This document shows positions 12,424 through 25,727 of a stretch of DNA of 64,000 bases, piece after piece. Every line of letters begins with the position of its first letter. Position 1 is the stretch's first letter. The stretch is from Apostichopus japonicus. Taxonomy: Eukaryota > Echinodermata > Holothuroidea > Aspidochirotida > Stichopodidae. The stretch covers positions 9,131,214 to 9,195,213 of the forward strand of contig NC_092567.1 of the NCBI RefSeq assembly GCF_037975245.1, in the 5' to 3' direction. Both the position numbers and the translations under genes were made by a program. The notes under the pieces were generated by a model. That model saw nothing but the letters and a program-made list of their open reading frames with translations. It searched no databases and was not told the origin of the DNA.

Positions 12424-15400
12424 GTAAGTATTCCGGTGTAGATGTTAGAATCATCATAGCAGTTAAACAGGGAATTAATTAAATTAATAAAAGTTAACAT
12501 TATTAAACTAACAATAGAGAATGTAAAGTCTACAGTATTTTAATGTCAAGGATTGGATTTAATTAGTTTAGTTGAATTTATTTCAATAATTAGGTCATCG
12601 TGAAAGGAATTCTGTAGAATGTTATGATTAATAAAACAAAATATAGTGAATAAATAGGGGATATTTTAAGAGGGTGTTGGTAATAGAGGGGTGCAGGGGT
12701 GGGTGGTGGTTGTTTAAAATGTTCTTTGTTTATTTTAATGTTAACATTTCACTAAATAGGTTTTAGAATTACAGGAATGTTTATTAGGATAAAATAAGAG
12801 ATATATAGACAAGGAAAATGGATTTTAATAATTCTAGCGAGTAAACTTAATATTCTAAAGTAAAGTTTTATAAGGAATAACTGTTAATTTTGACTGAAAC
12901 CTCTGAAATAGTTGATTTTCAATTATGTACAATCAATTTAAGAAACAAAAGAGATTGAAAATCGTTATTAATTTTAAAGAAGTAAAATGATGGCAATAAT
13001 AATAGCATAAACTCCTCAAAATTTTGATCAGATTATGATACTCTAGCAAAACCGAAATGCATACAGAAGAAGCAACCAATAGATAGTTTTAGTTGTCAAA
13101 ATTTAGAGAATAGTTACTCAAAATAAGTTAACTAATTAAAACAAAATAAAAGTTAACTAGAAGGAAATATATAATTGCAATTGAGTTAACTATATAGTTA
13201 AAAAAAATGTATTGCAATAAATATTATTAAAGGCAAATCTGTATATCTGATAAATTTCAAAGGTTCAAATTTAATCCGATCAAACTACGTCATCACTTTC
13301 TTCGTTATAGTTTGAAATACGACGTTATACAAAATAAGCTTAATTATGTCTTATGCTTATATTGTAACCTAATTTTTAAACAATAATTACAAAATTAACC
13401 GAGAGCTTCAACTTTGTATAATTGATAACTTTATACAAAAACTGTTTAATATTTTAATATTCCTCGTATTAATGTTACTTCATACTTGATTCGATCATGA
13501 CGTCCCTGCTTGGTCCGTTCCGATGCAGTGTTATTTTAGACCCCCCCCCCACCCAAAACCAACCCATCCTCTCTCTCCTCCTCTTGCCCTGTTTGGTCTT
13601 ACAGATCAAACCTCGTAAAAGTTTCTCCTTTCCGTTTTTACCATTCACAACATAATCAGTAACATCTTCAACTTACAGCTGACGTGTTACTAAAAAAAGA
13701 AAATATTTAAGTCGCACCCGTTACCCCCCCCCCCCCCACCGCGCATCACCCAAATCTCGAAAGAAAAGACAAAAACTATTGAGTAGTTACATAAATGAAA
13801 TATATGATAACGAACGATGCTTAACGTATGTTATATGTGAAACAACGCCATTCCGGGAATAACTGTGACCGCGGAGAAAAATATTACTGGAAATAATACA
13901 CTTCGGGGGTTTTGTTTGGTCTGACCATGGTGGTAAAATGGTCTGACTATAAACAAAATGTAACAGAGAATGTTGATTCCCTATCTAGACAAAATACTTT
14001 ACCCCAATCCCAGTGTGCTCCGCAGTAATTTTAGGCTCGCTCCCTCTGCCCCACTCCCCTTCAGACAACTGACCTGTACCCGCCACCACCCCTCCCTTCG
14101 CCATCTGCCCCCCTTTCCCCTTTTCACATAATCTTTTCAGAAAAACCTTCAAATACATTGCGTTTCTACCCGATAACATTATCACCATTTTAGTACACAC
14201 AGTAGGCCTACTCTACTTCTACAGTAGTTTTCTGCACAGACGATTGATTCAGTCAATTTATTTCTAAAGTAAAATAACTTAACAGTAGAGATGACACACC
14301 TGGATCTCCCGTAAATACCTAATTAGCATAACAATAAATAACCTTAGGCAGTTAAAGCTAATGAATAGAAAGATAAACGAGCCGCGCGTCTAGTGTACAC
14401 CTGGAATGTTGTAACTGTCATATAACGTTACCATGGAAACCGACAATAAGTAGGTCAGTCCGTGTCTAGCAGTGGCTGGGAATAATGCATCATGCTAGTC
14501 AATACGGGTTAGGTATATATCTAACAGCCATTCAGTGATACTGTATGTCATATGCCGTGATATTAAGATTTGTTCTCATTATTATTCTTTGTTTATATAT
14601 TTTAAATGAGTTAACTTGATTTCCTTGGTTGTCTAATACATCCCTCACTTGTACCTCTCACTCATTTGATAGAAGGAATGTTTAATTTCCCTTTCTTCGT
14701 TTTATTTTCTTTATGTACTATTCGTTTGTATATGGAAGTATGCCTAATTAGCACATAATTAAATAACCCTTAATGTAACTCACATATCTAATACGTTTTT
14801 TTGCGGGTTCTCAATTGCCTAGTTTATGGAGAACAGGTTTGTTCTGTGAAGTTGATTAAACAGTTAAACGGTTGAGATAAAATATTGCTCGTGTTTAGCA
14901 GGGAGAAAGATTCGTTTGATGAGATCTTTTATCTTTTTAAATATCGAATTATATACTGCACTAGTTCTTTTTTATCTACACAGAACAGGCGAAAGTGATT
15001 AAATTATTCCATCGAAGTTTGAAATGTATAATGGATTACGAAAACTAGAAATCGATTTCAAATTTGCAACTTAACTGTTTTTAGCGAATTTAGAAAGGCT
15101 TAGAAGGCTGTCATCATCGCCCTCAGACTTTCTTCCAAATGGTTTACATTATTGTTATAACACACGCTAACAAAATGAAGTACATATTTCTATCCCCGGT
15201 ACACAATGAATGAACCTACAAGTTAACAATCAGAATAAACACTTATTCAACTGCCAGGGGCATATCCAGGTCGTAAATATGGCCACGGTTCATTTAGTTT
15301 TGTTGCTGAGAAGGAAAAAGAAGAAGCAGTTATTCACTTGTTGAAATGAATTCATTGCGTCATAATTTGCGATGTTTTACATGAATCATGGTAGTTTGCT

Positions 15401-15824
15401 GATTAAAACTGAACATAAGTAAATTGTGATAGTAACATGTATGGTCGACAAGTAAAAAGAAAAAGAAAGGGAAATAAAACAGAAAAGAAACCGAAGGAGA
15501 GGTGTTATGTTCCTGGAAATACAGTTAGTAGAGATCTGTGGGTAATTGAATTACGTCGGTCGGACATCCGGGGTTTTCCTCCCGTCAAATCGCAGCGAAT
15601 AGGGTGAAAACATGTAAAGTAATTGTGTCTAAATATCGCGAATCTACGCTTTCAGAACGCATGAAGAGAAACATGAATACTCTACGCATATACCTCTGTA
15701 GGCATAAGAGTGCAATATAATAGTAAAGAAGAGGAGCTCTAATGTAACAGAAGCTAAGCTATCTTCGTAGGTATTTTACAGATGTTGTATTTTTAATTGT
15801 TTGAGACACTACAGTAGGCCTACC
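12424..15824. other. Intron after LRR exon a, first part
   Basis: AT-rich intron sequence with C-runs at 13542-13552 and 13724-13738. A pyrimidine-rich patch lies at 14040-14125. No second LRR exon was recognised in it. Short frames such as 13985-14200 on the minus strand have no support. Confidence 0.5.
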
Positions 15825-16030
15825 CAGGCGCGTATCCAGGGGGGACGTTGGGGGCGCGCGCCCCCTGGGTAAGGAAAAATGGAGGGAAAAAAAGAGAAGA
15901 AAAAAGGGAAAAGGAGGGGGAAAAAAGAAAAGGAGGAGAGAAAGGAAGGGAAAAGAAAAAGAAAAAAAGAGAGAAAAGGGGAAAAGGAGGGAGTAGAAGA
16001 GAGCCAAGACCTCGGGAAGAGAAAGATGAA
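15825..16030. repeat. Transposon end followed by a purine-only tract
   Basis: CAGGCGCGTATCCAGG at 15825 is the same terminus as at 24443 and, inverted, at 17399-17414. It is followed by the self-complementary GGGGGCGCGCGCCCCC and then by about 150 bp of almost pure A and G (15872-16025, GGAAAAG-type units). The frames on both strands here are low-complexity Lys/Glu/Arg or Ser/Phe artefacts. Confidence 0.75.
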
Positions 16031-16339
16031 CAGTCATAGTTAAAGCGTTGATCCCTATTATATACACAGGGTAGCCAGTGACAGATCAAGGATTACGGAG
16101 GGGGTGTGCGCCTTACCCTACCCCTTACACCGACAACTCCATTTTTGACGTTTCCATTTTTCCTCTCTCACTAATGTATCTATATAAATACTATATATGG
16201 TCTATCATAACGCGTGTGTGTGTATGGACGACTTAAACAATTGTATAAATTGTAGTACAATTGTGCTAAATGGAACCAACTGTGGCTGGTCTTGAACTCG
16301 ACCGAGTCGTCGGGGAACATGACGCATTTCGGGAAGGGG

Positions 16340-16526
16340 GCGACCGCCCCCCCCCCCCCGTGCAAATTTTCTTTATGACATCGCTAGTAATTTCAAAATA
16401 GACAATGCTTAGATGCAACTTACAAAGCCTGGGAAGTGTCATTTCCAGCGATCTGGGAGGCATTTTCGGCCAACATTTTTCTTGTACGCTTCGCGCCAAC
16501 TACTCGCAATTACTCGCTACACGCCT
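16340..16526 (-). mobile_element. Copy of the shared GC-rich module, reverse orientation
   Basis: Reading on the minus strand, it contains GGCGCGAAGCGTACAAG, then CTCCCAGATCGCTGG, CACTTCCCAGGC and TTTGTAAGTTGCATCTAAGC, ending in a G-run. The right boundary on the plus strand is CTCGCTACACGCCTG. The GGAGCGCCACC half of the hairpin is missing. The left end was not placed. Confidence 0.6.
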
Positions 16527-17414
16527 GTTCGAATTTGTAAAGCAAAGAGCAGATATAACATCATATCAGTGAGCATTGAAATGCATGTTCCACGATGAAC
16601 AGCCTCAAAAAACTGTTTATGTGTGTAGTCAAAGGCGTAGGAGCCAAATTGGATTTGGGGCTGTAACGACTTGCCCGAAAAAAGCCGAAATTTTTCGCGC
16701 GCTTCGCACGCGTTCAACTCATCAATGCCAATATCAGCCCCCGCCTCCTACGGGACCTACGCCTATGTGTGTAGTGTTCGGTTTCGATATACCTCATATC
16801 GGAAATATTTGCTATTTTTCATTTCCTTCAACCAACTTTTATAATAGCCATTATAAGAGGTTGCAATATTTCTACACCAAGAAATTAACTGTGTCGGAAT
16901 TTTCCAAAATTTCCTCACCATTCCTCATCATACTTTCTTCTACTCGTGCAATTTTGACCTGTCTATTAGGGGTTCAAGGAGGTTTTTCTATATTGCTTGT
17001 CCATAGATTGAATTTTTTGCAACATCATGGGTATGTTTTCAAGTGATTTTTATTCACGAGAAATGTGAATTTTCAAATTCTCAACAAATAATGGGCTTAA
17101 AACCTTCAAAAGTGGGGCTTTCGGATATTGTGGGCCGTGACGTAGAATCACCTACAAAAGCAATGATCCATAGTGTGACTGGTGAAAATCTTCAAAAAGG
17201 TTATAGATGGAAAAAAACTTTTGGGAATACTTGGTTCTCAGGCAAAAGTGTACATCTGGTTGCTCATTTTCAAGCCCGAGAAGTGCCATTTCCGGTGATC
17301 TGGGGGGTATCAAAACCAAAAATTTTCTTGTACGCTCCGCGTCAACCGATGGTGGCGCTCCGCTTAGATGGTAATTCGCGCCCCCCGGGTTAGAAAATCC
17401 TGGATACGCGCCTG
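16527..17414 (-). mobile_element. Element Z, partial copy (reverse)
   Basis: On the minus strand it starts with CAGGCGCGTATCCAGGATT and matches 24443-25530: the shared module, the phrase CACCGGAAATGGCACTTCTC, a GTAGGTGATTCTACGTC segment, and the far part around AGCAAAGAGCAGATATAAC. Both copies hold a CATAGGCGTAGGAGCC-type MITE at the same internal point. The distal end is cut off at the boundary near 16526. No transposase frame is seen. Confidence 0.65.
16630..16767 (+). mobile_element. 138-bp hAT-like MITE with exact target duplication
   Basis: The ends are CAAAGGCGTAGGAGCC and GGACCTACGCCTATG. The 8-bp sequence tgtgtagt is repeated exactly at 16622-16629 and 16768-16775. It is an internally deleted relative of the element at 6007-6378, sharing GGGGCTGTAACGACTTGCCC and the palindromic CGCGCGCTTCGCACGCG. 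Confidence 0.92.
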
Positions 17415-17685
17415 CTACCTGCATATTTATGATTCTGCGTCATGTTTTACTTTGTTCAACACTTACTTTTGTTGGGAAAAAGTTTTAATTTCGTACTGCA
17501 AAGAATCATATCTTTCTAATGTGCAATTACGTAGCACCATGCATCTGCCTAACTGTCTAACCTTTGTTCTGTACTTTGGAGACATGAACAACAATCATAG
17601 GCCTACTCGCGAGTGAAATTTGGCGAGTAGATTTTTAGTCACGGTCGCCAAATAACGATTACTTTCAATAATGATGAAAATCGTG

Positions 17686-17773
17686 GATACCTCTAATACT
17701 TGGTGTGTGGATTCATAACAGTGAGGTCTGTATATGCTTAAGATACCTCTAATACTTGGTGTGTGGATTCATA
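17686..17773. repeat. Two-unit tandem repeat, 56-bp period
   Basis: The 32 bases starting GATACCTCTAATACTTGG are repeated exactly at 17686-17717 and 17742-17773. A recent local duplication is the simplest explanation. Confidence 0.85.
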
Positions 17774-19882
17774 TCATTGAGTACAAGACCCCTATTGTTT
17801 TGGAGGTGTGTATAGCCACGTATAGTAGACTGACCTGTGTTATCATGCCATATTGGAATTGTAACAGCTTGTTCTGGTTATACTTACAAGCAGAAGTCTA
17901 CTGCATTGAAGTCATCGAAATCTCAATGCAGTTTGCATTCGGGCTATCTTTGGAAAGGAGGGGTGGGGTGGGCTCCAAATATGACTTGCGTCCGTTGGGA
18001 GGGGTCTAAACGGGAAGAACCCTTTTATTAAAATATAGCCTTTAATAAATAGTTTTCAATGCTGTAGCAATATAAATTACTAGTTCAACAATTATTTCCA
18101 ATATATATTGCACTTGTACAATACATGTGTACATTGAGTTGTTATGTCCGCTATAGCCCTTACAGTATATATAACATTAATGAAATATTCGAAAGCGCCT
18201 GTTAAACCAGTCACTGGATAGATACAGAAAACTAACGATTGTAAGAACAAGTTTTACATACGAAATAGCAGTATCTATGCGTTAATTATGCTAATTAGAT
18301 ACAAGGTACGTAACCTATATATTTTCTTTACATTGTCCGGAGCAGTGTTTTACATAGAACTGGGCAATTCAAGTATAAGGTAAGGTGATACTGAGCTAGA
18401 CTTTAACATATTTATTGGATATTATGAACTATCTGGTACCGGTTAATTCCAGATAATTTCATTTCATGCTCGATAAACTCAAGTGCCCTCTTGTTGTTGT
18501 GTGTTTGTAACAAGTGCCTTCATGTCTAAAAATTTGCTATTTGGCTTCAAAATAATAATAATGATAAAATATGCAGTTCAAAAGTACCGGTATAAAGACA
18601 ACTGTTGCTAAAAACATTCAAATACGGTACTTGAACCTGTGGAAAGGAATGCACAGATTATTTATTTTGAGAGGGTTTCAGATAATTTGACAGTCTAGTG
18701 GTTTCTTGCGTAAAATCAAAGTCACTTGTTCCACTTCCCCTCCCAATAAAACTTTTCTTTTGTGAATCAAAGACGATGGCATTAGTGTATTCTTAACAAA
18801 GTATGTCCAGGAAGTCTTAATAGCTCCTCGGTATGAAGGGGGTTGGATATTTTAGACACATGCAACTCTTCATTGAGAACATAGTTAAATAGGAAGATTC
18901 GATTGTGTAATGGTTAAGGTCATTATTATCAACTCCACAAAAATGTTATAATTTTGTACAATTTGATTTAGATCAATGACAAAGAACAATGCGTGCAATG
19001 TGATCACATTATTGAAGGTAGATATTGAATAAATTCTTAAATAACGTTGGTATATCATATAATAGTAACAATTTGTGTTTAACTTCAACCCGAGATGACA
19101 ATTTGTTGCGTCCAGTAAAGAATGTTGCTATGTCCTCTACCCTCTTATCCCTCTACCTTTTATTTCTCCTCCGTTTTGGTGCAAGATTGTGCAGGTTTGT
19201 AATTCCGAAATTACGTTGAAAAACGTAATTTGTAGCATCTTAAACTATTCTGAGATTAAGTAACAAGATTCATAATTTCTAGATTTTATATGTTACCACT
19301 GCACTCTAACAATCTCAGACATTTAAGTTCTCATTTAAAGGTGAGAAGGATTCACGAAAACTATCTATATTATCAATCAATTTACCGAAAATAACATATA
19401 ATATAAATCACGTGATCCGAGCGGAAAATGGCAAGCGGTTGTTACAAGGATTTGCTCCGTTTACTTAGTTTATTGTGTACAATGTTGTATTTCTACATGT
19501 TTGAACAACTTTAAATGAATTGATAATTTAAGCATACAGACAATTTAGCCAATTATGATCATGTGGACAGCTATACTTTTCACAGTTACTACCAACCACA
19601 TATAATTTGCATACAGTAGAGCAGTTCCAACTATCATCATTATTATCTGCATTACTATATCCATTCTAATTTATTTTTCTTGGAATCGTTGAAACACGAG
19701 ACTCGTGATTATAATTAATTCTGATCAGAATGATCACCAGATATGACTAATTACCTTGTTATTTGTTGTCTACTTTGTTGTTTATCTTCATTGATTTAGT
19801 AAACAATAAAGCTGACTAGGAGGACATTCCTCTACGTCTTCTACATCTTATAGCACGATGATTACTCTACTTCTCTCCATAG
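17774..19882. other. Intron, second part
   Basis: AT-rich sequence without a recognised exon or transposon end. Short frames such as 17734-18009 lack support. Confidence 0.5.
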
Positions 19883-19959
19883 GTTTGTTGGATACCATCT
19901 GCCAGACACTATTCCGGTTGGATCCATTCCAACATCCTTGAAATCAAGACATGTGAAAG
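19883..19959 (+). CDS. LRR-gene exon b
   Basis: The acceptor is CTTCTCTCCATAG and the donor is GGTAATG. The exon takes the 2 bases left by exon a, so the joined protein reads LKELA-FVGYHLPDTIPVG and then SIPTSLKSRHVK, and leaves 1 base. The LKELAF join completes the Leu-rich strand of the repeat begun in exon a. This supports the junction and the phase. The second half has the look of a truncated final LRR cap. Confidence 0.65.
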
Positions 19960-22900
19960 GTAATGTCAAAATGACGTCATAATGGAAACACTTAAAATTT
20001 CTTACATTTAATTAAAGGCTTTACTAACTATGTGAATTTATTTTGAGTTGTTGATTGTTGTTAATTCACATACAAGAGAGTAATGAATCAGCAACACATG
20101 ATTGCCATTTTATATGTAGGAGACACCCAGAACAGAGTCTTGTGATAGTAAACAACAAACTGAATGATAGAAATGTAACAACACTTAATATTGCTAAGCT
20201 TATAGTTGATTTAAGAGATAAGTTATGTTCCTTTCATTTCGCTCTTTCGAGATCACTTCACTATAAGATGTTTTGTGAGCAGCCATCACATCAATTGATG
20301 CTTTAAATGTTTTTACAAAAAAAGTAGTGGTATCACACACTTTGGGCAACTTAAGTACACAGCGACAATGATAAGATAAAACACTCGTTCTGCAGTTTTG
20401 TGCAGGAACAGAGGGTCGTCAAAGCCGACATCATATATATGGAGGAGGGAGGGGAGGGGGTCTGTGGTCGTTCCCCAGAAAAAGGGCAAGTTTAGACTTC
20501 AAATGATACAGTCTGAGTCATAGTTTGACTTATATGACTTGACTTATGTCTAATATCTAAGTCTAAACGCAACATACATTGTGTTTTAACTATATTCTTA
20601 GTTAGTTTGAAATGCGTGGTGGTGGGGTGGGGGGTTTGGGGTAACACCACATCATCACTTTGATCGGCGCTTGAAAAGAGTACAATTTACATGTATTGGC
20701 GAACATTAACATCCATTCATGATTTGCCTTGAACATATAGAAATAAAATGTCGGTAATGATATGAGGGAAAGCATTTAGAACTATATGTGAATTTAAACC
20801 ATATTTCTTTTTTTTTTATTAATAAACTTACGAAAGTAAAGTACTCCCTTACGTCTGCATTTCCTCAGATTCGGATAATATTTGGATAATAAATGATGCA
20901 GCTTCCAGAGGCTTCGCCCCCTGAACCCCCCCCCCCCCCCTCCCCCTATAACGATACTATCCGCTGAAATTGAGTTCTTCTCTTAGATAGATTTCTGTGT
21001 TTCAAAATTTCTTGAAGAGAACGAAAAATATCTTCAAAGGGTGCAGCCTAAGTCCAGCGGATCCCCACCAACGTACTTGGAATACATTATAGATAACTAT
21101 AATTTATTTATTACATTTGTTTGTGTTTTAGTGCTTTAAACTCGCTACTAGAGAACAAGGGATATCACCAATGCAAAAACTTCAGGGGGCTTCCCCTCGT
21201 GGAGCCAACCAGGGCTTGAAATATATTCCAGAGAAAGCCCCTCGACCCGCGGCTTGAGCTCTCAGAAACGTTCTATAGTTGAGCTTCTTCCTGACAACCC
21301 TACCTAAATATGCAGCTTCCGGGGACTTCGCATCACACCCTTTAATAACATTAATAAACTATCAAAGAAAATATCTAATTTACATTTTTGGTCTGTAAAT
21401 CTGCATACAAAGCGAAAAGTGCATAAAACAGGATTAATGCGAGTACTAGTTTAATTTTGTAGCCATCAATATACATATTGTGTATCGATTCGGTACAGCT
21501 TTACATCGGTATTATATACTTAATGCGGTAACGATGTATAACGCGTGTTATCTGTCTTAACTTCATATGTTTGTTTGATTTTTGCCGAGATGCTAAACTG
21601 TCAGAAAGAAAAATTAAATAATAGAGTAACCAATAATCTTGCAAGTAGTAGTTAAGAGAGGGATTCAGATACAATTCAAGTAGTTTTATTCATCGATCAA
21701 CCAGGGACGTAGCTAAGGCCTGATGATTGGGGGGGGGGGGGGGGTGTAGTGGCTGAAATTCCAACTGGATGGGTTTTGAAGCCAGAAAATTCCGACTGCT
21801 GCCTCCCCCCCCCCTTCCCCCGCTACTCGTCAACGATACGGCAAGTATCAGTTCAGAACTTGATCAGAACTTTTCTCGATACATTTGTACCACTGGCCTT
21901 CACTTCACAAACTTATTAATCACTCTGGTTGAGCAAGTAAGCAACTGAGTATACGTTTTCTGCCTGGAGGCTACATAGGCTACACGAACTACCAAAGCTA
22001 TGTTGATGTAACAAAGGGGAAAACTGTTTTTCTTCAACAAATTATATTCGACGACATAGTGAATTATCCTAGCGCGCTTAATATTATTTTTGGGGGGGGG
22101 GGCGGCGGGGCTATTTATCACTCACATGAACAATCTGCCTATCATCCTCGTCAAGGACCAAGATGATAGGCAGGTGATAGGAGTTCTTAAAATAAGTATA
22201 AAAATATACTGTAAAAACATACAGTTTTCAGTGGTTGCAGTTCTCATCTAGGCCTTTATATCAATTCGATATGCACCTATTCGGTGGCGATATACGCCAA
22301 CCCCTACTAACTAGTAATAACCTGATAGTTGACTCTACTCTAAGATGAATAATTAAAGTTTGCAGATAAATAAGTACAACCGTGACTAAAACTAGTAGTG
22401 TTTTTGTGGCAGCCATATGCATATAAAATAGCTTTAAAGGGCGCTAGTATTCAATTTTAGTCAGTCTGACTCTGCCAATGCGAAACGTAGCCGGGAAATA
22501 TCCCTAGGGCGGGGAGGATGCAGTTAGGAACATACTAAGTATCGCCCACATGTTACCGTATATACCAAATTAATTGAGAGGTTTATCAACATCATGGATT
22601 TTTCGGCCACTGTACAATTGCGATAATCAGTTGTAACTATTCCAAGCCTATGGCCCAATGGAGTTTGGAAAAGCCGGTACTTTAAAGAATATAATTTGTA
22701 CAACAAAAATATGAAGGAAATCATCAAAAAGTTAAATTTAGACCAATCCCCGAACACTTTATTCACTGCTCAAACCATATTTATTTTATATAAACCTCCT
22801 AACTTTTTTATGGTCATTACTTCTGAGGAAGATAATTGTCTACTCCTAAGCCATACATAATTTTGTGGGCCCGATTCCGCGAACAAAAATAACAACTGAT

Positions 22901-23140
22901 CTATTTCTATCAAATATATTCCAGTCTAAATTTTGGCCAAAATAGTGTTACACCTATTTTCTACAACTGTATAAGATGTAATTGTCTATATTATAAAATA
23001 CGAACCACCTTTGGCAAAGATTGAAGAGTTTGGTGAGACGCAGGGCCTACCCAAGTAACGTACTGTAACGGTTACAACTAGTACTGACTAGCATTGGGTG
23101 TTGTAATTGTATACAATATATATATTATATATTATATATC
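19960..23140. other. Intron with repeat remnants
   Basis: Patches at 20885-20945, 21178-21260 and 21310-21335 share a GCAGCTTCCRGGGRCTTCGC motif next to C-runs, probably one decayed family. A CAGGGACGTAGC end followed by a G-run is at 21707-21747, with an opposing C-rich block at 21803-21830, so this may be a small damaged element. G-runs lie at 20445-20460 and 22090-22110. No exon was recognised. Confidence 0.45.
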
Positions 23141-23916
23141 CAGCAACGTAGCCAGGAATTTGCAAGGGGATGCACATTTTGCGATTGATATGGGGAGGGG
23201 TCTAAGGGGAAGGGGTTGTCCTGTTTTGAGCAATTTAAGGTCCTTAGATGCGATCTGGAGCAATGTTTTGCTAGTTTCATCATGATCATATGATATTATA
23301 TTATCAGCAGATTTTGTTTCCGGTTTGAATTATTCTTTCAGAAAGACAAACATAGTGTTCTTTTACATTTTTTTCCAGTAGGATGTTTATTGTCCAATGT
23401 CTGGACTTCAATACATTTGACGAACTTAACTGATGGATTATATAAACTCTCGTATTTAGCATTGTAATAATTATTTATAGGAAGCGCGTATCACGTACGA
23501 TTGCTAGCTTAGCTTCAAAACATGCTTTTCGTGCAACAACTTATGACGTATCAGAAAGGATGATAACGCACGTTGTCGTCGTCGTTGTGCATACGGTTCG
23601 TGACTCTCCATCGAATGCGGTTATTTAGGCTATATGTATTTTATTACGCAGTGGCCAACTGTAGGCTGGTAATAGGCTATAGGCTACTGGCTAAATTTAG
23701 CTAATTGCATCTGCCAAACTAAGTAGCTGAATCAGTAGGCCTAAATATTACTACGATTATAATCGAGTTAACGGAGCTGACGAGTATTCAAGATCAAAGA
23801 GCACTGACAAAATACCATGCCAAATAACAAACAGTATTTAACATTTTTTTCGACACTGAAAAGCAGTTGCTCCCACTGCCACCGCCCCCCACCCTCCCTC
23901 CCTGGCTACGTCTCTG
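23141..23916 (+). mobile_element. hAT-like element, CAGNGACGTAGCCAGG ends (copy 1)
   Basis: The left end is CAGCAACGTAGCCAGGAATT and the right end is CCTGGCTACGTCTCTG. The interior is shared with 28541-29386 (opposite orientation) and with much of 54332-55871, including the phrases TATCAGCAGATTTTG and GTTAACGGAGCTGACGAG. The flanks are AT dinucleotide sequence (tatatatc, atatatac), so the target duplication cannot be judged. Confidence 0.8.
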
Positions 23917-24442
23917 ATATATACTGAACTTACTTGAAGCTAGCGAACAGGGTCAACCCACCCAATAACAAAATTAGTACATAAATAAACCGAATTGAAG
24001 CTGGCGAACGTTGTACGGTAGTTCTTTAAGCATTATTTTTAATGTATTCCAAATCATACGAAGGTTTGTATGGTGGAGTATAAGGATCGCGAGATACAAT
24101 TTCTCAAAGTGGCAAGGAAGACGTGGTAAATATGACTGATTAAAGGTCAATTTTGACCTAACTTTTTCAAATTTTAAGTCATTCACAATCACAGGAATAT
24201 ATGAATAGGCCTAGGTGAATTAGACTGCGACAGTCGGAAATTCCGACATTCGTACTCCAATTTTCCAACTATCGTCATTTTCACCAAGCTTGGGTGGTGA
24301 GACATCCCCCTCTCTCTTTAGCGACGTCCCTGCGGTCAACGCGCAAATACAAGAAAATCTCTTTTTTTTATTGAATGTTTTCAACTGTATGGTCCACAAT
24401 CTTGTCTAAAGACGTCTTAAAAAAAAAGGTAGACGTGATAAT
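23917..24442. other. Intron, no gene recognised
   Basis: AT-rich sequence. The minus-strand frame 23974-24192 has no supporting features. Confidence 0.45.
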
Positions 24443-25530
24443 CAGGCGCGTATCCAGGATTTTCTAACCCGGGGGCGCAATTTACTATCCAAGCGGAGCG
24501 CCACTTTCGGTTGGAGCGCAACGTACAAGAACAGTTCTGGTTTTGTTACCCCCCAGATCACCGGAAATGGCACTTCTCGGGCTTGAAAATGACCAACCAG
24601 ATGTACACTTTTGTCTGAGAACCAAGTATTTCCCAATAGTTTTTGTTTTCATCCATAACCTATTTGAAGATTGTCACCAATCACACATCATGTTCGACCT
24701 CACCGCATCTCCTGTGGATCATTAATATTGTAGGTGATTCTACGTCGCGGCCCACAATACCCGTCAGCCCTAATTCTCAAGGTTTTAAGCCTATTATTAA
24801 TTTTGTTTAGAATTTGAAAATATTTCTCGTGAATAAATTCACTTCAAAACATACCCATAATGTTGCACAGAATTTCATCTTATGGACAACCAATATAGAT
24901 GAACCTTCTTCAACCCCTAACAGACCGGTCAAAATTGCACGAGTAGGGGGAAGTATGATAAAGAATGTTTGTCAGGGAATTTCGAAAATTCAGACAGTCA
25001 ATTTATGTAATTAAATTAATTGGTCTACGAATATTAACACCTCTAATCACGGCAACCAAAAAAACTTCGGAGGGGGGGGGGGCTGCAAATATTTTTGGGT
25101 GAAAATTCGGGCGATATGCTGAGAATTTTTGGGCACCTACTTAAAGAAAAATAAATTGCAAAGATGTAGCTAAAGAACATCGATAGTTTAAAAACAATCT
25201 CCTTGGTTATTAAAATAAAGTTCTTAGCTTGCCCGACTAATTTGCCATTTCGGTAATAACACGGCAAATGATTGTACATGTAATTGGCATGCGATGTAAT
25301 AACCGACGCATGCCTACATGATATATACATTAACATGTTGAACGCGAAAAATTAAGTTACATTTTCGGGAAAGTCGTATCAGCCCGTCCCCCCCCCGCCC
25401 CAATGAAATTGGGCTCCTATGACTACACACTTAGACAATTTGGAGGCTGTTCATCCTGTACCGCCATTTTCTGTTCATGCTCACTGATATGATGTGATAT
25501 CTGCTGTTTGCTTTACACATTTGAATAATT
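24443..25530 (+). mobile_element. Element Z, longer copy
   Basis: It starts with CAGGCGCGTATCCAGGATTT, followed by the GC-rich hairpin module (AGCGGAGCGCCAC, GTTGGAGCGCAACGTACAAG). The body matches 16527-17414 in reverse. A CATAGGCGTAGGAGCC-family MITE occupies about 25066-25420, ending GGGCTCCTATG followed by actacaca, the same target as in the other Z copy. The right terminus of Z was not identified and the end coordinate marks only where the similarity stops. Confidence 0.65.
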
Positions 25531-25687
25531 TAAATGAGACTGAAATTAATAACTTTTTTATGTTTATTGACCACATTCTTTTCATTTCGAAAGACGCACA
25601 GTTTCAAGTTCATTACACACTGAAGGCTTCGATTCTCTATCTGCCTTCGGTTTATGGAAGATCTTGGGATTTTCATCCCTATGGATG

Positions 25688-25727
25688 GCTAGATATTGCT
25701 AGATATCGCTAGATATTGCTAGATATC
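25688..25727. repeat. Tandem repeat, 4 x 10 bp
   Basis: Four units of GCTAGATATT/C in a row, the third base from the end alternating with the unit. Confidence 0.9.

Noticed and set aside
15820-16089. Ser/Phe-rich and Lys/Glu-rich frames
   Set aside because: Both come from the purine tract and have no start or splice context.
19380-19450. A promoter-like GC patch with AAAATGGC
   Set aside because: One short motif in the middle of an intron, without a nearby first exon, is too little support.
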